Below, piece after piece: positions 41,511-54,065 of a stretch of 64,000 nt of DNA; positions within the stretch are counted from its first letter, which is position 1, and each line of letters starts with the position of its first letter. The stretch comes from Anaspis maculata. Its lineage: Eukaryota; Arthropoda; Insecta; Coleoptera; Scraptiidae. The stretch lies in contig OX421965.1 of assembly GCA_949128115.1 (NCBI GenBank), forward strand, positions 47,545,257-47,609,256. Direction: 5' to 3'. The notes beneath the pieces were generated by a model. The model was not told the origin of the DNA, ran no database searches, and worked only from the letters and a program-made list of their open reading frames with translations. A program made the translations under genes and the position numbers.

Positions 41511-43991
41511 AGGAGCCGTTCGAATTCTTACCGTAATAATAACGAAACTTCTGACCTTTTGAGAACTCTCTCAATTAGACAAGCTAATGTCCGATTGCGG
41601 CTGTGATGAAAAACTCTTGATGGGTTTTGGTTTAAGGATGTTTTACTACAGTGTTCAGTATAAATGCAAATTCTAATTATCAACTGAATTTCATTACACA
41701 ATCCAGAATACAACAAACAACAAGAAACAAAAAAGGTTCTGGAAAAAGGTGATGATTTTTGCAGGAATCACGATCAAACTAATTGGCATTTTGACAGTCA
41801 TTGCACATCATACTTTTCATGACTGTTGAGTGATTTTTGCACACAAAATAGTTGCATTTGTCGAATCTTGTGAGTACTTTCTTGGTTGAACTCTGATAAC
41901 AAGTTTTGCCAACAGCAAAAACAACCATCTTTTGCTGACAGCATCATTCTCGTTCGTATTACTGTCTTCTTCCGTAACAACACAACTTTCATCTAAACTA
42001 CCGTTTTCAGCACTTAGCGGATTGTCTTTCAATATTATTCGAGATTGAAGACGGTGAAAAAAGGTCTGGGCATAAAAAACAGACATGCACAATATTGAAT
42101 TTCCAAAGCGATGATAAAACTTAATTTTTCATAGAAGTTTCAGTGGTGAAACGCCGATTACTAACAGGGTTGTCCTTGACCTCAGGCTGACAACATATTT
42201 TTTATGACGTATTGAGTGAAGTAATCGACCTGAAATCATTGGAAGATCTAAAACTCGAATAAAAAAATAACTGGATGAATATCATTGGAACTCCTGTAGT
42301 TATAAAGAATAAACATGTTCTGGGGTCAAACTTGACTCTCCTAGACCCCCTTTGGCCATCCGAAGGTTAAAGGACTGGTCTGGGGAAGCTAAATTTCATC
42401 CATCAAAAAATGTAAAAAAAGGAACAATGGGTTGAATAAAGATTAAACAATTGCTTTTGCCTAAAATCTGCCAGGAAAAAACGGCGAAACATTTGGAAAT
42501 GAGACTTTAAACCAATGTTATTATTTCAATCAGTTACTCAAATGCTCTGTGAAACCTGAAATAATGAGTTTCTTGAAGTTTCTGAGTTTTTTGAGAATTT
42601 TCTAAGAACAAAAATCGAGCAAAAGCAATTGCTTAATCTTTATTCGTGAGGCACATTGTCCAATATTACCCTTTTGAAAACTTATCACCTCCGACTTATC
42701 ACTCCACAATTTTTTCCACAAAGAAATCTGTTATGAGGGATACAATACTTTCCCAGCGGTATCTAGCAACGTGAGCAATGATTTTTGTCGAAACGTCCCT
42801 CCAAGAGGAATAAGCTAGGATTAAATTGGATTTAAAAACAATTTTGTTCCTTCGAAATTGCTAGAGTACAAAACGTGGAAGCAATTTTTTGAGTAGATCT
42901 TTTTTCTGGGAAATCTGATAAAGTTGAAAGTTGGTTTGAAAAATTGGTAAAGATATCCTTGATTCCATAACCACCTCGATTACCACCAACTGGAGTAGAA
43001 TTGTGTATAATACTGCTAAGAAGATATACGTACTTTGGAGCTTGAAGCTTCCGCTCTCGTTTCATTCAGGATTTATGAAAATCTAGTTTTACAAACTAAT
43101 GAAGCAGGTAAAGAAAGTGTAAACGGTTATGGGCATGGACAATTATTATCCCCCACATGTGAGTCTAGGTTTCAGAAAGAAAAACTGGAGATATGTGAAA
43201 ATTAAAAAAAAAAAATTCTCCCAATCGTAGAAATTGATAGAAAAACAAGGTTCATTTTGATTTTTTTTTATGTGAATTAGTCCACGGATAAAAAGGTTTC
43301 TGGAAATGCATTTCCTTGAGTCGAGAATTCTTCTTTCAAAAATTATTCAAAACTCCCCTCTCGACTATGCACGATTTGCAGAATGTTGGCACCTAAGATG
43401 AACATATCGTGGAGTTCATCCTCGAGTTTATCAGAGGTCGAAGATGCACCACAGATTTTTCAAACGTATGAAATGTTCAAGTTTCGTTTTGAAAAGATCA
43501 CCACCGGCAAACGAAATCGTGTCGCATTTGAAAATGGGCCTATACGCGACGCTCAATACAATGTAAGTACTTTAGACGAAATTTCTCGAAAGAGTCGGTC
43601 GCTCAGCAGGAAATGTCAGCTGAGGTCTACCACCGAACGTGAGTCGTCTTGATGGCCAAAAGTCGGGTGAACGGCCGTTCCAGGTGGTATCGGCCAGAAA
43701 AAAGTTTGAAAATTCATAGCATCCGACCATTATACCGACTTAATGACTGATTTAACTGAAAATACTTTTAATCATCAACAAGAGTGATAAAGAGTATTTC
43801 CTGAAAATTTCCAGAAAATATATCCATTGGTTGAAAAGACTTTTTTTTCAATTTTTTTTTTCAAAACGTCGGTAACAGCGAGGAAACTTCAGTGGAATTT
43901 TCATTTTTGTATTTTTCAAATATTGTCATGCCACTCTAGCAGTTTTTTGAGTTTTCAATCCAGCAGTGCTGTATGTTTAGTTTTTTTTTAG
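41511..43991. other. no gene recognised; one weak exon candidate
   Basis: Mostly AT-rich single-copy-looking DNA. 43383-43562 is an ATG-led 60-codon frame ending at a consensus donor (CAAT|GTAAGT) but has no known domain; see findings. Confidence 0.4.
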
Positions 43992-44015
43992 TATATTTGT
44001 GACGTCACAAATATA
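43992..44015. repeat. 24-bp perfect palindrome with CRE core TGACGTCA
   Basis: TATATTTGTGAC and GTCACAAATATA join at the centre of an 8-bp CREB/ATF consensus. It could be a regulatory site or chance in AT-rich DNA; no promoter context is apparent. Confidence 0.6.
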
Positions 44016-45692
44016 TTTTTAAAACACGCATTACGGCCGCAATTTTGGGAATAAGTATAATAAAAAGAAAAAATACGGGCTATTTTTGACCATACTATCG
44101 ATTAAGCTAATAAAAAAAATTGGGCAAGTACCCCATTATTATATTCTTTTGTTTTTTCTCAATTCGTTCAGCATCAGCCTGAAAGGTCGAATCCACATCG
44201 GATAGCTTTAGTGCTATTAAATGTAGAAGTTTTGAACTTTGATATTTTTTTATTTTTTGCAGGTGACTGTTGAAAGAATCCATTGGACTGTTCCGGGGGC
44301 TGTTGAAAATTCGGAATGGAATGTTTTCAACTGAATACCTTACCTTGTATGTAAAACCGGCGCGTGCTAGCTACATGGAAGTATGTATTCACAAAACTCC
44401 AGGATGAGCACTGGTTTTTATTTGATATGAGCCAATATTGCGCTTTTTATTTCCGGACTTCGGATAATCATTTTAAGAGCCGCGATATCTCCAACTTCAA
44501 GGGAAGTTCAACTCGCCCACCGGCAGATTGTCGGAAAATCTGGACAAATTTCAGGGTTCGAGAGTTCAGTGGTGCCTGTGGTGCTTATCCAATATTCGAG
44601 AGGGGAAATTGGTTAGGAAAAGGGCTCCTATATTGCATGCATGTTTATATCAGTTTTTTATTGCGTAGGTATGTGTATCGTCTAGCTCTGGCACACATCA
44701 TGTTAGAGAAGCAATTCTTTTTTATCAGCCAAGTGAGCAAGAAATAAAGTTGGCACTGATGCCTGCGTCGTCATAAAATGATCGTTGGAAGTTGGAAGCT
44801 TTACTTCGCGTGGGCCCTGAGGGAAAAGCTCGATGGAATATGTTCGACGACAGCTGCATTTTTTAAAGGCTGGTTTTTAATATGAGTTTATATTGAATAT
44901 TTTATGAAAGATTGTGGCCATAAGCCGTAATGTATCTTTATTGCTCAGCGTTGACAGTGTGAAGCAAACAATGGAAAATGAATACCGATGCAGGCGTGTC
45001 AGAAAAGAGAAGATCCCCGAGCTCTCAGCTTTCCGACCGAAAAATAATACCAAGGTGTTCCAAACTCATCGTAAAAAAGTTCAAAATAGTTCAGGGAAAT
45101 GCCCCAAGAGTGTCAGAATAATAATTTGAAAAAAATGTTGGTTGGTATTTAATTTTGAGAAATATGGGAAGTCAGAAGATAAGAATTTTTGTATAGAAAT
45201 TTTAGACGTTTGGAAGGTGAATAGTAGTCAAAAATAAAACTCAAGGACATTTTTGTATATGAGCTCATCCCCTTGAATTTTACTATGTAGAGATGTAACT
45301 TGATATAAACTGCTCAACAACTGGAATTACGGTATCGAAAATTTTACCTTTTTTCAAAATGACGTAATTTTGGATTGACACCCGATTTTGAATTTGTTTT
45401 CACAGTTTTTTAGATCAATTTTTCAGCAATCCATCCCATTGACGAGATTTACCATTGCGACATTTAGTATTTGATTTCAATTACTTTTTTTGTAGGGTGG
45501 AATGGGAAACATTGCAAAATTGTGCTGAGTTCTACCGATCCCCCATAGTGTACTTGAAATAGTAAAAAAAATATCTCTAGCTCGAAGAAAGTAGTTCTCA
45601 AATGGTTTTTTGCTATAATTATTATGGTTAGCTCATTCCCACCTGTTCAACATGTTAAAATCATACATCCTTGTGACGCGTAATACTTAGTA
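44016..45692. other. no gene recognised
   Basis: A 127-codon + frame at 44364-44747 has no recognised domain or splice context. Confidence 0.5.
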
Positions 45693-46280
45693 TACAGGGT
45701 GAAAATTGAAAAATAAATATTTGAAATTTTTTATTTCGATGAAACAATCCTCGAGAAAAACAGTCTCTCATTATTTAGCGACCTTATAGTCTCCTATTGA
45801 ACATTTGAAAAATATACCCCTCCATAGTCGCTGGTATCCTACGTACAGGGTGAAATCAATATTTTTCAATGTTTTTCATCTTAATCAAATCAATCCAGAC
45901 AAAAACCAATCCCAGCTCGGTTACAAGCCTATTATCTCTCATTCAAGATATAAAAATGACACATTCCTCAAGCTCCCTAAACACAACCTACAGGGTGAAA
46001 CATACTTTATTTGTTTCATTTTTTTTCTGGATAAAATTGATTAGGATGAAATCTTTTCTAGTTTACTGGAAAGCTCAGAATTTTCCGCAAGCCATATAAA
46101 AAATTTGCATTTCTAATACCACTCTGACTTGATATACAGGATGAGTTATATGTTGCTTCAACTTTTGTTGTGCAAGGAGTTGCTAAGGAAATTGTCCTTG
46201 CAACTCCTTCCAGCTCGATCTGAGGATAATTTACGTAAATACCCACGAAACTCAACACCTTAAGCTGCTGGTATTCCAAG
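45693..46280 (+). repeat. diverged tandem repeat, period about 147 bp, TACAGGGTGAAA anchors
   Basis: Anchors start at 45693, 45844, 45989 and 46135 (TACAGGGTGAAA three times, then TACAGGATGAGT), spacings 151, 145 and 146. The sequence between anchors has only weak similarity, so the array is old. The anchor equals the ACAGGGTG end of several foldbacks in the window. Confidence 0.65.
46174..46209. repeat. hairpin
   Basis: AAGGAGTTGC (46174-46183) is inverted at 46200-46209, and inner AAGGA/TCCTT extends the stem, leaving a short loop. Confidence 0.7.
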
Positions 46281-46713
46281 CAGACCAAATTGAACGGTGA
46301 ATTTTACGTGGATTTCTGTAAGGATAATAATTGGACACGTTACAAAGTGTGCATGCGTATCATCGAGTGCCCGAGCAAGTAAGAAACTCTCGGATATGTA
46401 TTTTGGCCGTTTGAGTCTCATTAGTGGGAGCGAAACGACCAGACAGGAACGCTCGGCAATACACAAAGATCATGAACTGAATAATGTGTACTTGATCCAG
46501 TGTACACGCTAGTGGGATGTTTTACAACACCTCCTGTAGGTAAAACTATGAACTTTGAGGTTAGAATTCAGCACATTTCGATGCAGAATGGATAACTTCA
46601 CCAAATTAAATCACAATTACTTTGAACGCAAAAGTAGACGGGAGCGAAAACCCACCCCCTTCCTCCATATCTTTTGAAATTAACGTCAATAATCTTGATA
46701 AATATCGTACTCA

Positions 46714-47211
46714 TGTTCTCGAGTGGATAGAATCCACCTGATCTAGACGATTCGCATCAGGTCGCAGTGTACAAGTGCGAAGCTCTGGGCATTTCTAGAG
46801 TATACGCGTGAGCTTGGCAATTGAAATCACATGAGAGACTCAACAGCCGAATAGAAAAGATCAGCCGAAATGGCAGAAGTGCCCCCGTTCTCGAATACGC
46901 GGGAAGCACGCGAAAGGTGTAAGATTTTTTGGGATTCACCTGAAAATCGTATGTTGAGTCATTGTGGAATTTGCTGGAGGACCGGTGAAACTTTGACAAC
47001 ACTTATCGCAAGTATATAAAGCACCGATCCTCGGCTTACGAACCGGTATTTAATCCAAAGCGATACCGACCGGATAAGAGTAGTAATCAGCAATATTCCC
47101 GAGCGTGAATAATTGTTCGCGTGTATTTATTGTAGTACGCAGTAATAAACAGTGTGTGATTTAAAACGATCGCCTCAATAATGAACGAACCTAAACGCGA
47201 AATACGTAACA
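46714..47211 (+). mobile_element. solo LTR (TGTTACG family), copy C
   Basis: It runs from TGTTCTCGAG (decayed TGTTACGAGC) to CGTAACA, 498 bp. It has TATATAAAGCACC at about 46995 and AATAAACAGTGTGTG near 47144, the promoter and polyadenylation blocks in plus orientation. Clearly diverged from copies A and B. No target duplication is evident. Confidence 0.75.
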
Positions 47212-48452
47212 ATAGTATAGCCATAAGGATGTCAGTTTGTCACAATGCCGCATGCAACAGTTTGCAAGACAGATTGACATATTTGTCAGTTTAGATTACC
47301 GCGACCTACTTATCCCGGCGAAAAAATGGAAGATTATCATCGCAAAATGGATGGCACATGCCTAGACCAGATTAGACCCGGTTATAACATAGTGAAGATA
47401 GATGAAGATAGATTTCAAGCCGAATAATATTTCGAACCCTTCTGGGGTACACGTCAGATTTATCGTTCGCATTTTCCTTTATTCACCCGCAACAATTAAG
47501 GGAGATATGGGGGCTTAATTGTTGTTTACGGCTCGATTGTTTAGTGTAATTAAGTGCAGACTCTCTGGCTTTTTATCGTTTCGCTCCGCTGTGGACTTTG
47601 TACATTGTTCATGGGGATTTTTAATTAATTAACAAGAAGACTGGAAGGATCATTGAGCTAAAAACAACGCTCATAAAATACATAAACGATGAAAAAAGCG
47701 ACGGAAGATGATTTTAGGGGAGGAAGCATTTGTGCGGGAACGCCTGGAAACTCCTCAGAAATGGGTGCTACTATGCAACCCAATCTGATGGTGTTGCATC
47801 TAAATTTCAGAGTTTGCCCAGAATTCTGGATGCGATGATTCTGAGACACCTGTGTTGTGTGTTGTAAATAAAATACATCAATTTTACTTCACATATTTTC
47901 ATTGATTGTGTAAATAGAAGGGGTCCTTTGAGTTTGAGAAAATTTTGGACTTGTAAAAAGTCAGCGCTACAACTTCATGATTTATTTTTCGAATACCTAC
48001 ACACTAGCAACATCCTCATCTTCACTGCTGAAATCAGAAGAAGTTGTAATACTTTATTATGAATTTTTTTTACCATGAAGTAGGCATTTCGCACATATGG
48101 GTAAGCCAAAAAAAAAACTTCCATTTTCTCCGCCAAATTCTGGGTGAAAAATCAGACTGTCCTGCGTTGACTCTTGACTACCTTTTCCAAACGACTACTT
48201 TACCCAAACTCGAGCCCAAACTTGAGAATAAATTTCTTAGTGGCATTGTCAAAATTATCAAAATTGCTGTAAAACAAATAGGTACTCGATTTACCACATG
48301 ATTTACTGTAAGGTATATGATATATCCATCCAAGAACTACAAAGGACTCCAATAATTGTTAAGAGCCAGCTGAGAATCATATTAATTTTCAACACTTCAA
48401 CACTACACTAAAAATAAACTGAACGGAATCGATCAAACATAGTACATAGTCA
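47212..48452. other. no gene recognised; candidate conserved noncoding block
   Basis: 47480-47640 holds CAATTAAGGG, GCTTAATTGTTG, TGTAATTAAGTG and TTTTTAATTAATTAAC, homeodomain-like cores in less AT-rich, repeat-free DNA. Function unproven. Confidence 0.3.
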
Positions 48453-50318
48453 GGGGGCATAGGGTCAAAAAAGGCTTGGCCGTGTGCAGCTTCGTGAAGA
48501 TATATAGGGATATGTCCTAATCGATTCCTGGGCGATCAAGGACCATGAAAAATTATGGTGGAATATTGACATCTGCTGCAGGCAAATATGGTGGAGGCGC
48601 CAAAATGGGCTTCATCTGATGATAAGAAACTGGCTGTAGCTCGTTTGTTTTCCAACGGATTTCAACATCTGAAACATAATTTTGTAGACAAGAAAATTCT
48701 CTTCTCATTTCATGCTCAAGTTTACAAACGTCATTCCGGGGAACTGTCAAAATTGTCTTCATAAGATATGCTAAATTCCGGCCTTTTTTCAAGGTTATCT
48801 GATATTTTTGAAACTTGGCAGTATTATAGATCTTGAGGTGCCCTTTCCGAATTTTCACTTTTCCACTTCGTATATTTGCCGTTTTGGCCGCCATATTGGA
48901 AAAAAGGCGCTCAAAAAACAGTTTTTTGTCAATATCTTTATTTCAGTCAATGTGAGGTAGAAGCGTTTCTTTGCGAATGGAAGCTTATTTAATTCTCTAC
49001 AATTTGACACCTTACTCGTGTACGTGATATTTCCGGTTCTTGGGTTATGGCTTCCAGAGCCCCCTGAAGCATCAACTTTTGTCATCCAATCAGCATGTCA
49101 AGTTGAGCTTAGCTCCACGTGGCAGTCAAATTAACCATAAATAATGATGAATTGTCAACCACAGACCATTATTATCCAGAAAATCAATCATGGTAACGGT
49201 TGCTATGCAACTACAGGGTGAACTCGAAGGGAAAATAAACTTTGAGAAGGTATAGCTTGAGAACCGTAAGTCGCACATGAGTGATTCAAACGTCAAATTA
49301 TAGAAAATTAATTAGACCTCAACTTTCGATATGAATTCTGATGTTTTATGACGAATTTTCAAAAAATAATCGAGAATATGTTTTTTTGGGCGCCATTTTT
49401 TCGAAATTATGGCCAGAACAGCAATGATACGAAGTGGAAAAGTAAATATTCTGAATGATGACCCCAAATTTCATCATAATAATGAGTTTCGAATGTATCT
49501 GATATCCTTCAAATGCTATATTACCTTTGTTTCTTTCTAAAGTCAGTTTGCTTCCACAGTTCACCCTGTAATTACACAAATAACATCATCATGATCGATT
49601 TTCTAAATTTTTATTATCTATGGTTAATGGCCACGAGCTATTGATGGGTTATTTGCCTACTACATGACGGTAGTATCAATTTAACATGCTGATTGAATGC
49701 CGAAAGTTGATGCTTCCGGAAGTTCTGAAAGCTCTAACTCAAGAACCGTAAATCGCACATTAATGACTGATACGTCAAATTGTAGAGATTGGAATGGGCT
49801 TCCCTCCGCATACACACATTTCAATCTTAAGTCAGTTGAATTCAAGATATTGACAAAAAACTGTTTTTCGGGCGCCATCTTTTCAATATGGCGGCTAAAA
49901 CGGCAAAGATACGAAGTGGAAAAGTAAAAATTCGAAAAGAGCACTTCAAGATCTATGATACTGCCAGGTTTCAAAAATATCGGATAACCTTCAAAAAATG
50001 GCGGAATTTGGCATATCTTATGAAGACAATTTTGACAGTTCCCCGGAATGACGTTTGTAAACTTAGGCATGAAATAAGAAGAGAATTTTCTTGTCTACAA
50101 AATGATGTATCAGATGTTGAAATCCGTTGAAAAACAAACGAGCTACAGCCAGTTTCTTATCATCAGATGAAGCCCATTTTGGCGCCTCCACCATATTTGC
50201 CTGCAGCAGATGTCAATATTCCACCATAATTTTTCATGGTCCTTGATCGCCCAGGTTTCGATTAGGACATATCCCTATATATCTTCACGAAGCTGCACAC
50301 GGCACGACCTATGCCCCC
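48453..50318. mobile_element. foldback element, 1.87 kb
   Basis: It starts GGGGGCATAGG and ends with the inverse. The left arm 48453-49205 and right arm about 49575-50318 pair through long blocks such as TGTGCAGCTTCGTGAAGATA and GCGCCAAAATGGGCTTCATC. The centre 49213-49570 begins TACAGGGTGAACT and ends AGTTCACCCTGTAA, an inner inverted pair of the ACAGGGTG type. Mirror frames on the two arms are related and do not encode a known protein. A diverged copy lies at 58780-59612. Confidence 0.85.
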
Positions 50319-50751
50319 ATACTAACATTATTTTACGAGTTTCATGAGACATACTATTCTCACGCAACTGGTTTTGGGACATGACGAGCTTGCGGGAAGT
50401 GGTCCAAAGGAAGGAGTGTGACAATGAGTCCTAATTAACGAGCGTAATATACTATTATTTTATCAATTCTTCCCCCAAATACTTGCTCAGGAATTGGAAG
50501 TTCTTGCTGCTAAAAATAGAAATGTTTACAAATGACACTTCACGACTGACGTTCGCCTATACCTACCTGTCTACCTTCTAGTAGCAATAGCTTCTATTGG
50601 TTGAAAAGAGGTTTAACAAAATGCGTTCTTTCGATGCAGCTTCTAGTATCAGAAAATATCCATTGTCAAACTCAAAAACAAGAGAGATTTCGGCATGATT
50701 CATTTATTAGGAAATGTAGACGCATGTGTGTCTTTCCTAATTCCTAAATAT
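50319..50751. other. no gene recognised
   Basis: Spacer between the foldback and an LTR fragment; no motif seen. Confidence 0.5.
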
Positions 50752-50929
50752 TGTTACGAGCGGCGATTCTCGTGCATTCGGGAGCAAACCACGCGGTCTT
50801 TCTAGACTGTTCGAGTGTTCGCATAAGATCGCAGTGTACAGGTGCAAAGGTCTAATGCATTCCAGAAAATACACGAAGGTTGACTGTTGGAATTTACGTA
50901 GAGACTTGAAACGACCCCAGCTATCGTCT
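50752..50929 (+). mobile_element. LTR fragment (TGTTACG family), copy D
   Basis: It starts TGTTACGAGCGGCGATTCTC and keeps about 180 bases matching the first third of copies B and C, then passes into family X. The rest of the LTR is missing. Confidence 0.6.
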
Positions 50930-52003
50930 TGTACCCCTGAATGGGTAGGCAACCCATTATACTGGCATTTAATTCAACTTATTTGAATTAAATCACTTTT
51001 CCCGCTTTTGGAACCGCTTGGCCGATGATCATCTAGTATCAGGACGACATCCCGTTGTGCCTCTCTTCTTGTTGTTCGATTATAGAGTTCTCGAGATTGT
51101 TGAGACAGGTCTGACTACAAGTTTGAACACAATAAGACACAGTATAAAATTTTAACATAACATCAATCTATTGACCTCTATGTACAATTCAAAATGTTTA
51201 AATAATGGCTCGCTCCTATTCCTAGTCCTACCATCACAGCGCAGGCTAAATTATCTAAAAGATCTAACCTATTCCCGAAGAGATAACTTTCCCCTAATTA
51301 TTTCAGACGTCCCAACACCCCAACCCTCCGACGAACACCTGACTCTACACCTTGACCGACATTTAATTCTGACTGGTTTTCGCGGTTCAAAGTTCTTTTT
51401 GTGATTAAATCAGATCCAACATTTATGTTAGTGTTAGAGGTTATGTTAGGGTTAGGCCCGGCTTCTAGACACTGAAAAGAGAAGAGTGACTTCGACCACG
51501 AGTGCTATCCAAGATTTGTGGGCCGGTGTGTGTATGGTAGCCCACCTAGTTGTGGCATTCTTTTCAAAGGCTGTTGCTTCTTTTTGGGCCATGGTCTCTT
51601 TTGCCCGTTTGGAAAGGATTGGATATGGCTACCTTTGTGGGGGCCTATTCCCTTTTTTCACCGTGAGTTGCCCCCAACGCTTAGAAAGATACCCGCGGTC
51701 GCGCGTGTCTATAACCGGAAATGTTGAACCGAATTTCACCCTTCCAAAAACTTTCGAACCGATGGTGAGCGCGAAACAATTACTCTAGTCAAGATACAAA
51801 TTTAATTTGGAGAACGTTTTGAGCACGCCCCGTATACGCGCTAGTTTGTTGTTGTTTAGCAATTTGTGAGAGAAGGCCGCAGCCAGGAGAAACAAAACGC
51901 AGAGAATAGACTATACAGGGTGTTCGCCGAAAAGCCGATGCGGAGAGGCGTCGAAATATTCTTTGCCCTATCGCGAAATAATCGTCGTCTACACTATTCC
52001 TGA
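50930..52003 (-). repeat. dispersed repeat family X, copy 3 (most complete)
   Basis: Inverted relative to copy 1 and colinear with both of its parts (4533-5337 and 8130-8350), without the 2.8-kb interruption. It therefore shows the undisturbed order of the family, about 1.1 kb. The small frames at 51486-51788 correspond to frames in copy 1 but have no recognisable domain. Confidence 0.75.
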
Positions 52004-52689
52004 TCGAGCCCTAATAACAATTCATTTTTACAAAGTCCCTATCTGAACGATGGCGTCGTTGGGTACCGGATTGAATTCATCAGTTTCGAATAAGAACGTT
52101 TTCATTCTCGGGACAACTCTACATGGAAATATCAGGAACGGTCGTGGCGCTAAAACAAAATCATTAGTTTCAAGGAGGGGGGGGGGGGTGTCCATCAATC
52201 CGATCAACAATTACAACTCTCCGGCAGGGTCCGAACCCCGATCTCAATGCGATTCTATTCTATTTCAATTTCTTGATTTTTCACGTAGTTCTCAAAATTT
52301 ACATTTTCCGAATAACTAGGAGCTTCAGAAACGCAGAGGAAGCTCACCCGCGAGTTTCCAGATCTAACCCACTAGGTCCGGTGCTCTGAGTACCGCAGTC
52401 ACAAAGCCAAGTCCAGAGGGCCCAAGAGCGCGAATACCTTTCTATGAAGGTATCCAACAAAGAACGAGGCTTGAAAGTGGCTGTACCTGACGGCAGACAG
52501 TAGCGCAGATACCAGCACGTGCAGGCAGATTCAGAACGCACGCGTGAGCCCCATCACACATTTTTCCGACAAAGCCTAACCGTAAGCAACTATCCCAACT
52601 CACCAAGACTAACCTCCCGCTCGTCGAGGTCATCACTCCGCCACACGAGATACCGAAACGAGAAACCTCATTTCTATCGGGCCTGGATC
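52004..52689. other. no gene recognised
   Basis: A run of 13 G at 52178-52190. From about 52330 the DNA becomes GC-richer. An isolated B-box-like GGGTTCGGACC (minus strand, near 52229) lacks an A box. Confidence 0.4.
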
Positions 52690-53270
52690 ATTTAGGGGTT
52701 TTAACTCGACATCCTCGAGGTGGGCTAGAACTCACCGTCGAGGGAACGCGACTCAGCATCCTGGAGGGGGTTCGAAACACTTCGTCAACGGGTCACAACT
52801 CTACGACTTGGAAAAGGGTCGAAACTCAACACCGGAAGGGCCTTGGCACATCGACCTGGAAAAAGGGCTGGAGCTTGTCGTCGGAGGGCTCTGACTCGAC
52901 ACCTGGAGGCGGATCAAGACTCAACGTCCAAGGGCTCTGACACGACATCCTAGAGACGGGTTGCAACTCAACAGGGGAAGCAACTCATCAGTCTCTCGGA
53001 GGGTCAAAACTCAACCTGGAGGGTTCTCGACTCAGCGTGCCCCCAAGGGGACCAAAACACGACTCCGAAGGGTTCCAACTCGACTTTCTCCAGGGGGCCT
53101 TTGAGACACATCAGCCGGGGGGAAGCGACTCGTCATTTTCCAAGTGGGCTGGGGCTCATCATTGGGGCTTCGACGCTTCGGCCTCTAGGAGGGTCGCGAC
53201 GCAACATAAACGGGTTCTAACTCAGCTTCCTCGAAGGGGACTAAAACTCTTCGCTAACAGGCCCGCAGAA
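52690..53270 (+). repeat. diverged minisatellite, CTCGACATCCTGGAGGG-type units
   Basis: Units of about 33-38 bases combine AACTCGACATCC, TGGAGGGGG and TCGAAACTCAAC phrases some fifteen times, each different. GC-rich relative to the window. Frames spanning it are compositional. Confidence 0.65.
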
Positions 53271-53699
53271 GCACTCGGCAGCGGACGCGACAAGTCGGGA
53301 GCGGACGGCAGCCCAGGAGGATTGGTCCAGGTACCACGGTCAATCTCCGGCGATATCCTCCATTCCCAGCAATTCGGAATATTTTATTGCATCCAAAACG
53401 ACCGCGAACGGCGTATAGACAGCTCAGGTAATCCGAGAAGCCGCTGGAGAATGCGACCGGCGGTGCTAACACGTGTGAATCGGATGGTGGCGGGCAGCGG
53501 GCGGAGGCACGGCGTGTCAACACAGCAGGAGTACGGCAGCAACTAGCTGGGTCAATGTGCGGGGGGTTTACTTCATATGCACCAATTCACCATTTCGTCG
53601 GACGTCAAGCAGGAGCGGTTATGGAATGTCGATGAGGGGCCAGTAAATTATGTTATAGAGCTTCGCGGGATTTACACGAATGAATTAAATAGCTAGCGA
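53271..53699. other. GC-rich sequence, no gene recognised
   Basis: Frames of 169 codons (+, 53037-53546) and 89 codons (-) cross this part, with no recognisable domain. Confidence 0.4.
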
Positions 53700-54028
53700 C
53701 ATCTTTTAATGATGCCTTGACTCTGAATATTCACATTCTCATACCTCGATTTCACGGCTTTGAATTATTTTCCTCCGGATTATTTTCGGCCCGCCAAATG
53801 CGGGTGGCTTCAGACTTCAACATGAGAGTAGAACACATCTACCCATTTGGCGGAGGTGCTAGATTCACCGTACACTGGAATTGCACGCGAAAGGTGTTTG
53901 ATTTTTCGGGAGCCGCCTGGAAACCGTATGAAGATTCGAGAACACTAGACGGAGGCATATATAAGCACCATGGATCGGTCAACGCAGTAGTATTGAATGC
54001 GAAGTGATCGAGAGTGAGTAGTAATCAG

Positions 54029-54065
<37 letters not shown>

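Noticed and set aside
42770..42800. Hammerhead-like GTCGAAACGTCC string
   Set aside because: No stem II hairpin or CUGAUGA-like block at the right distance.
48059..50130. Mirror frames such as those at 48553-48894 and 49888-50130
   Set aside because: They are the same sequence on the two arms of a foldback, not independent genes.
52200..52260. tRNA gene near the GGGTTCGGACC box
   Set aside because: Only a B-box-like string; no A box or cloverleaf.
53037..53546. 169-codon frame in GC-rich DNA
   Set aside because: It lies partly over a minisatellite and no domain is recognisable.
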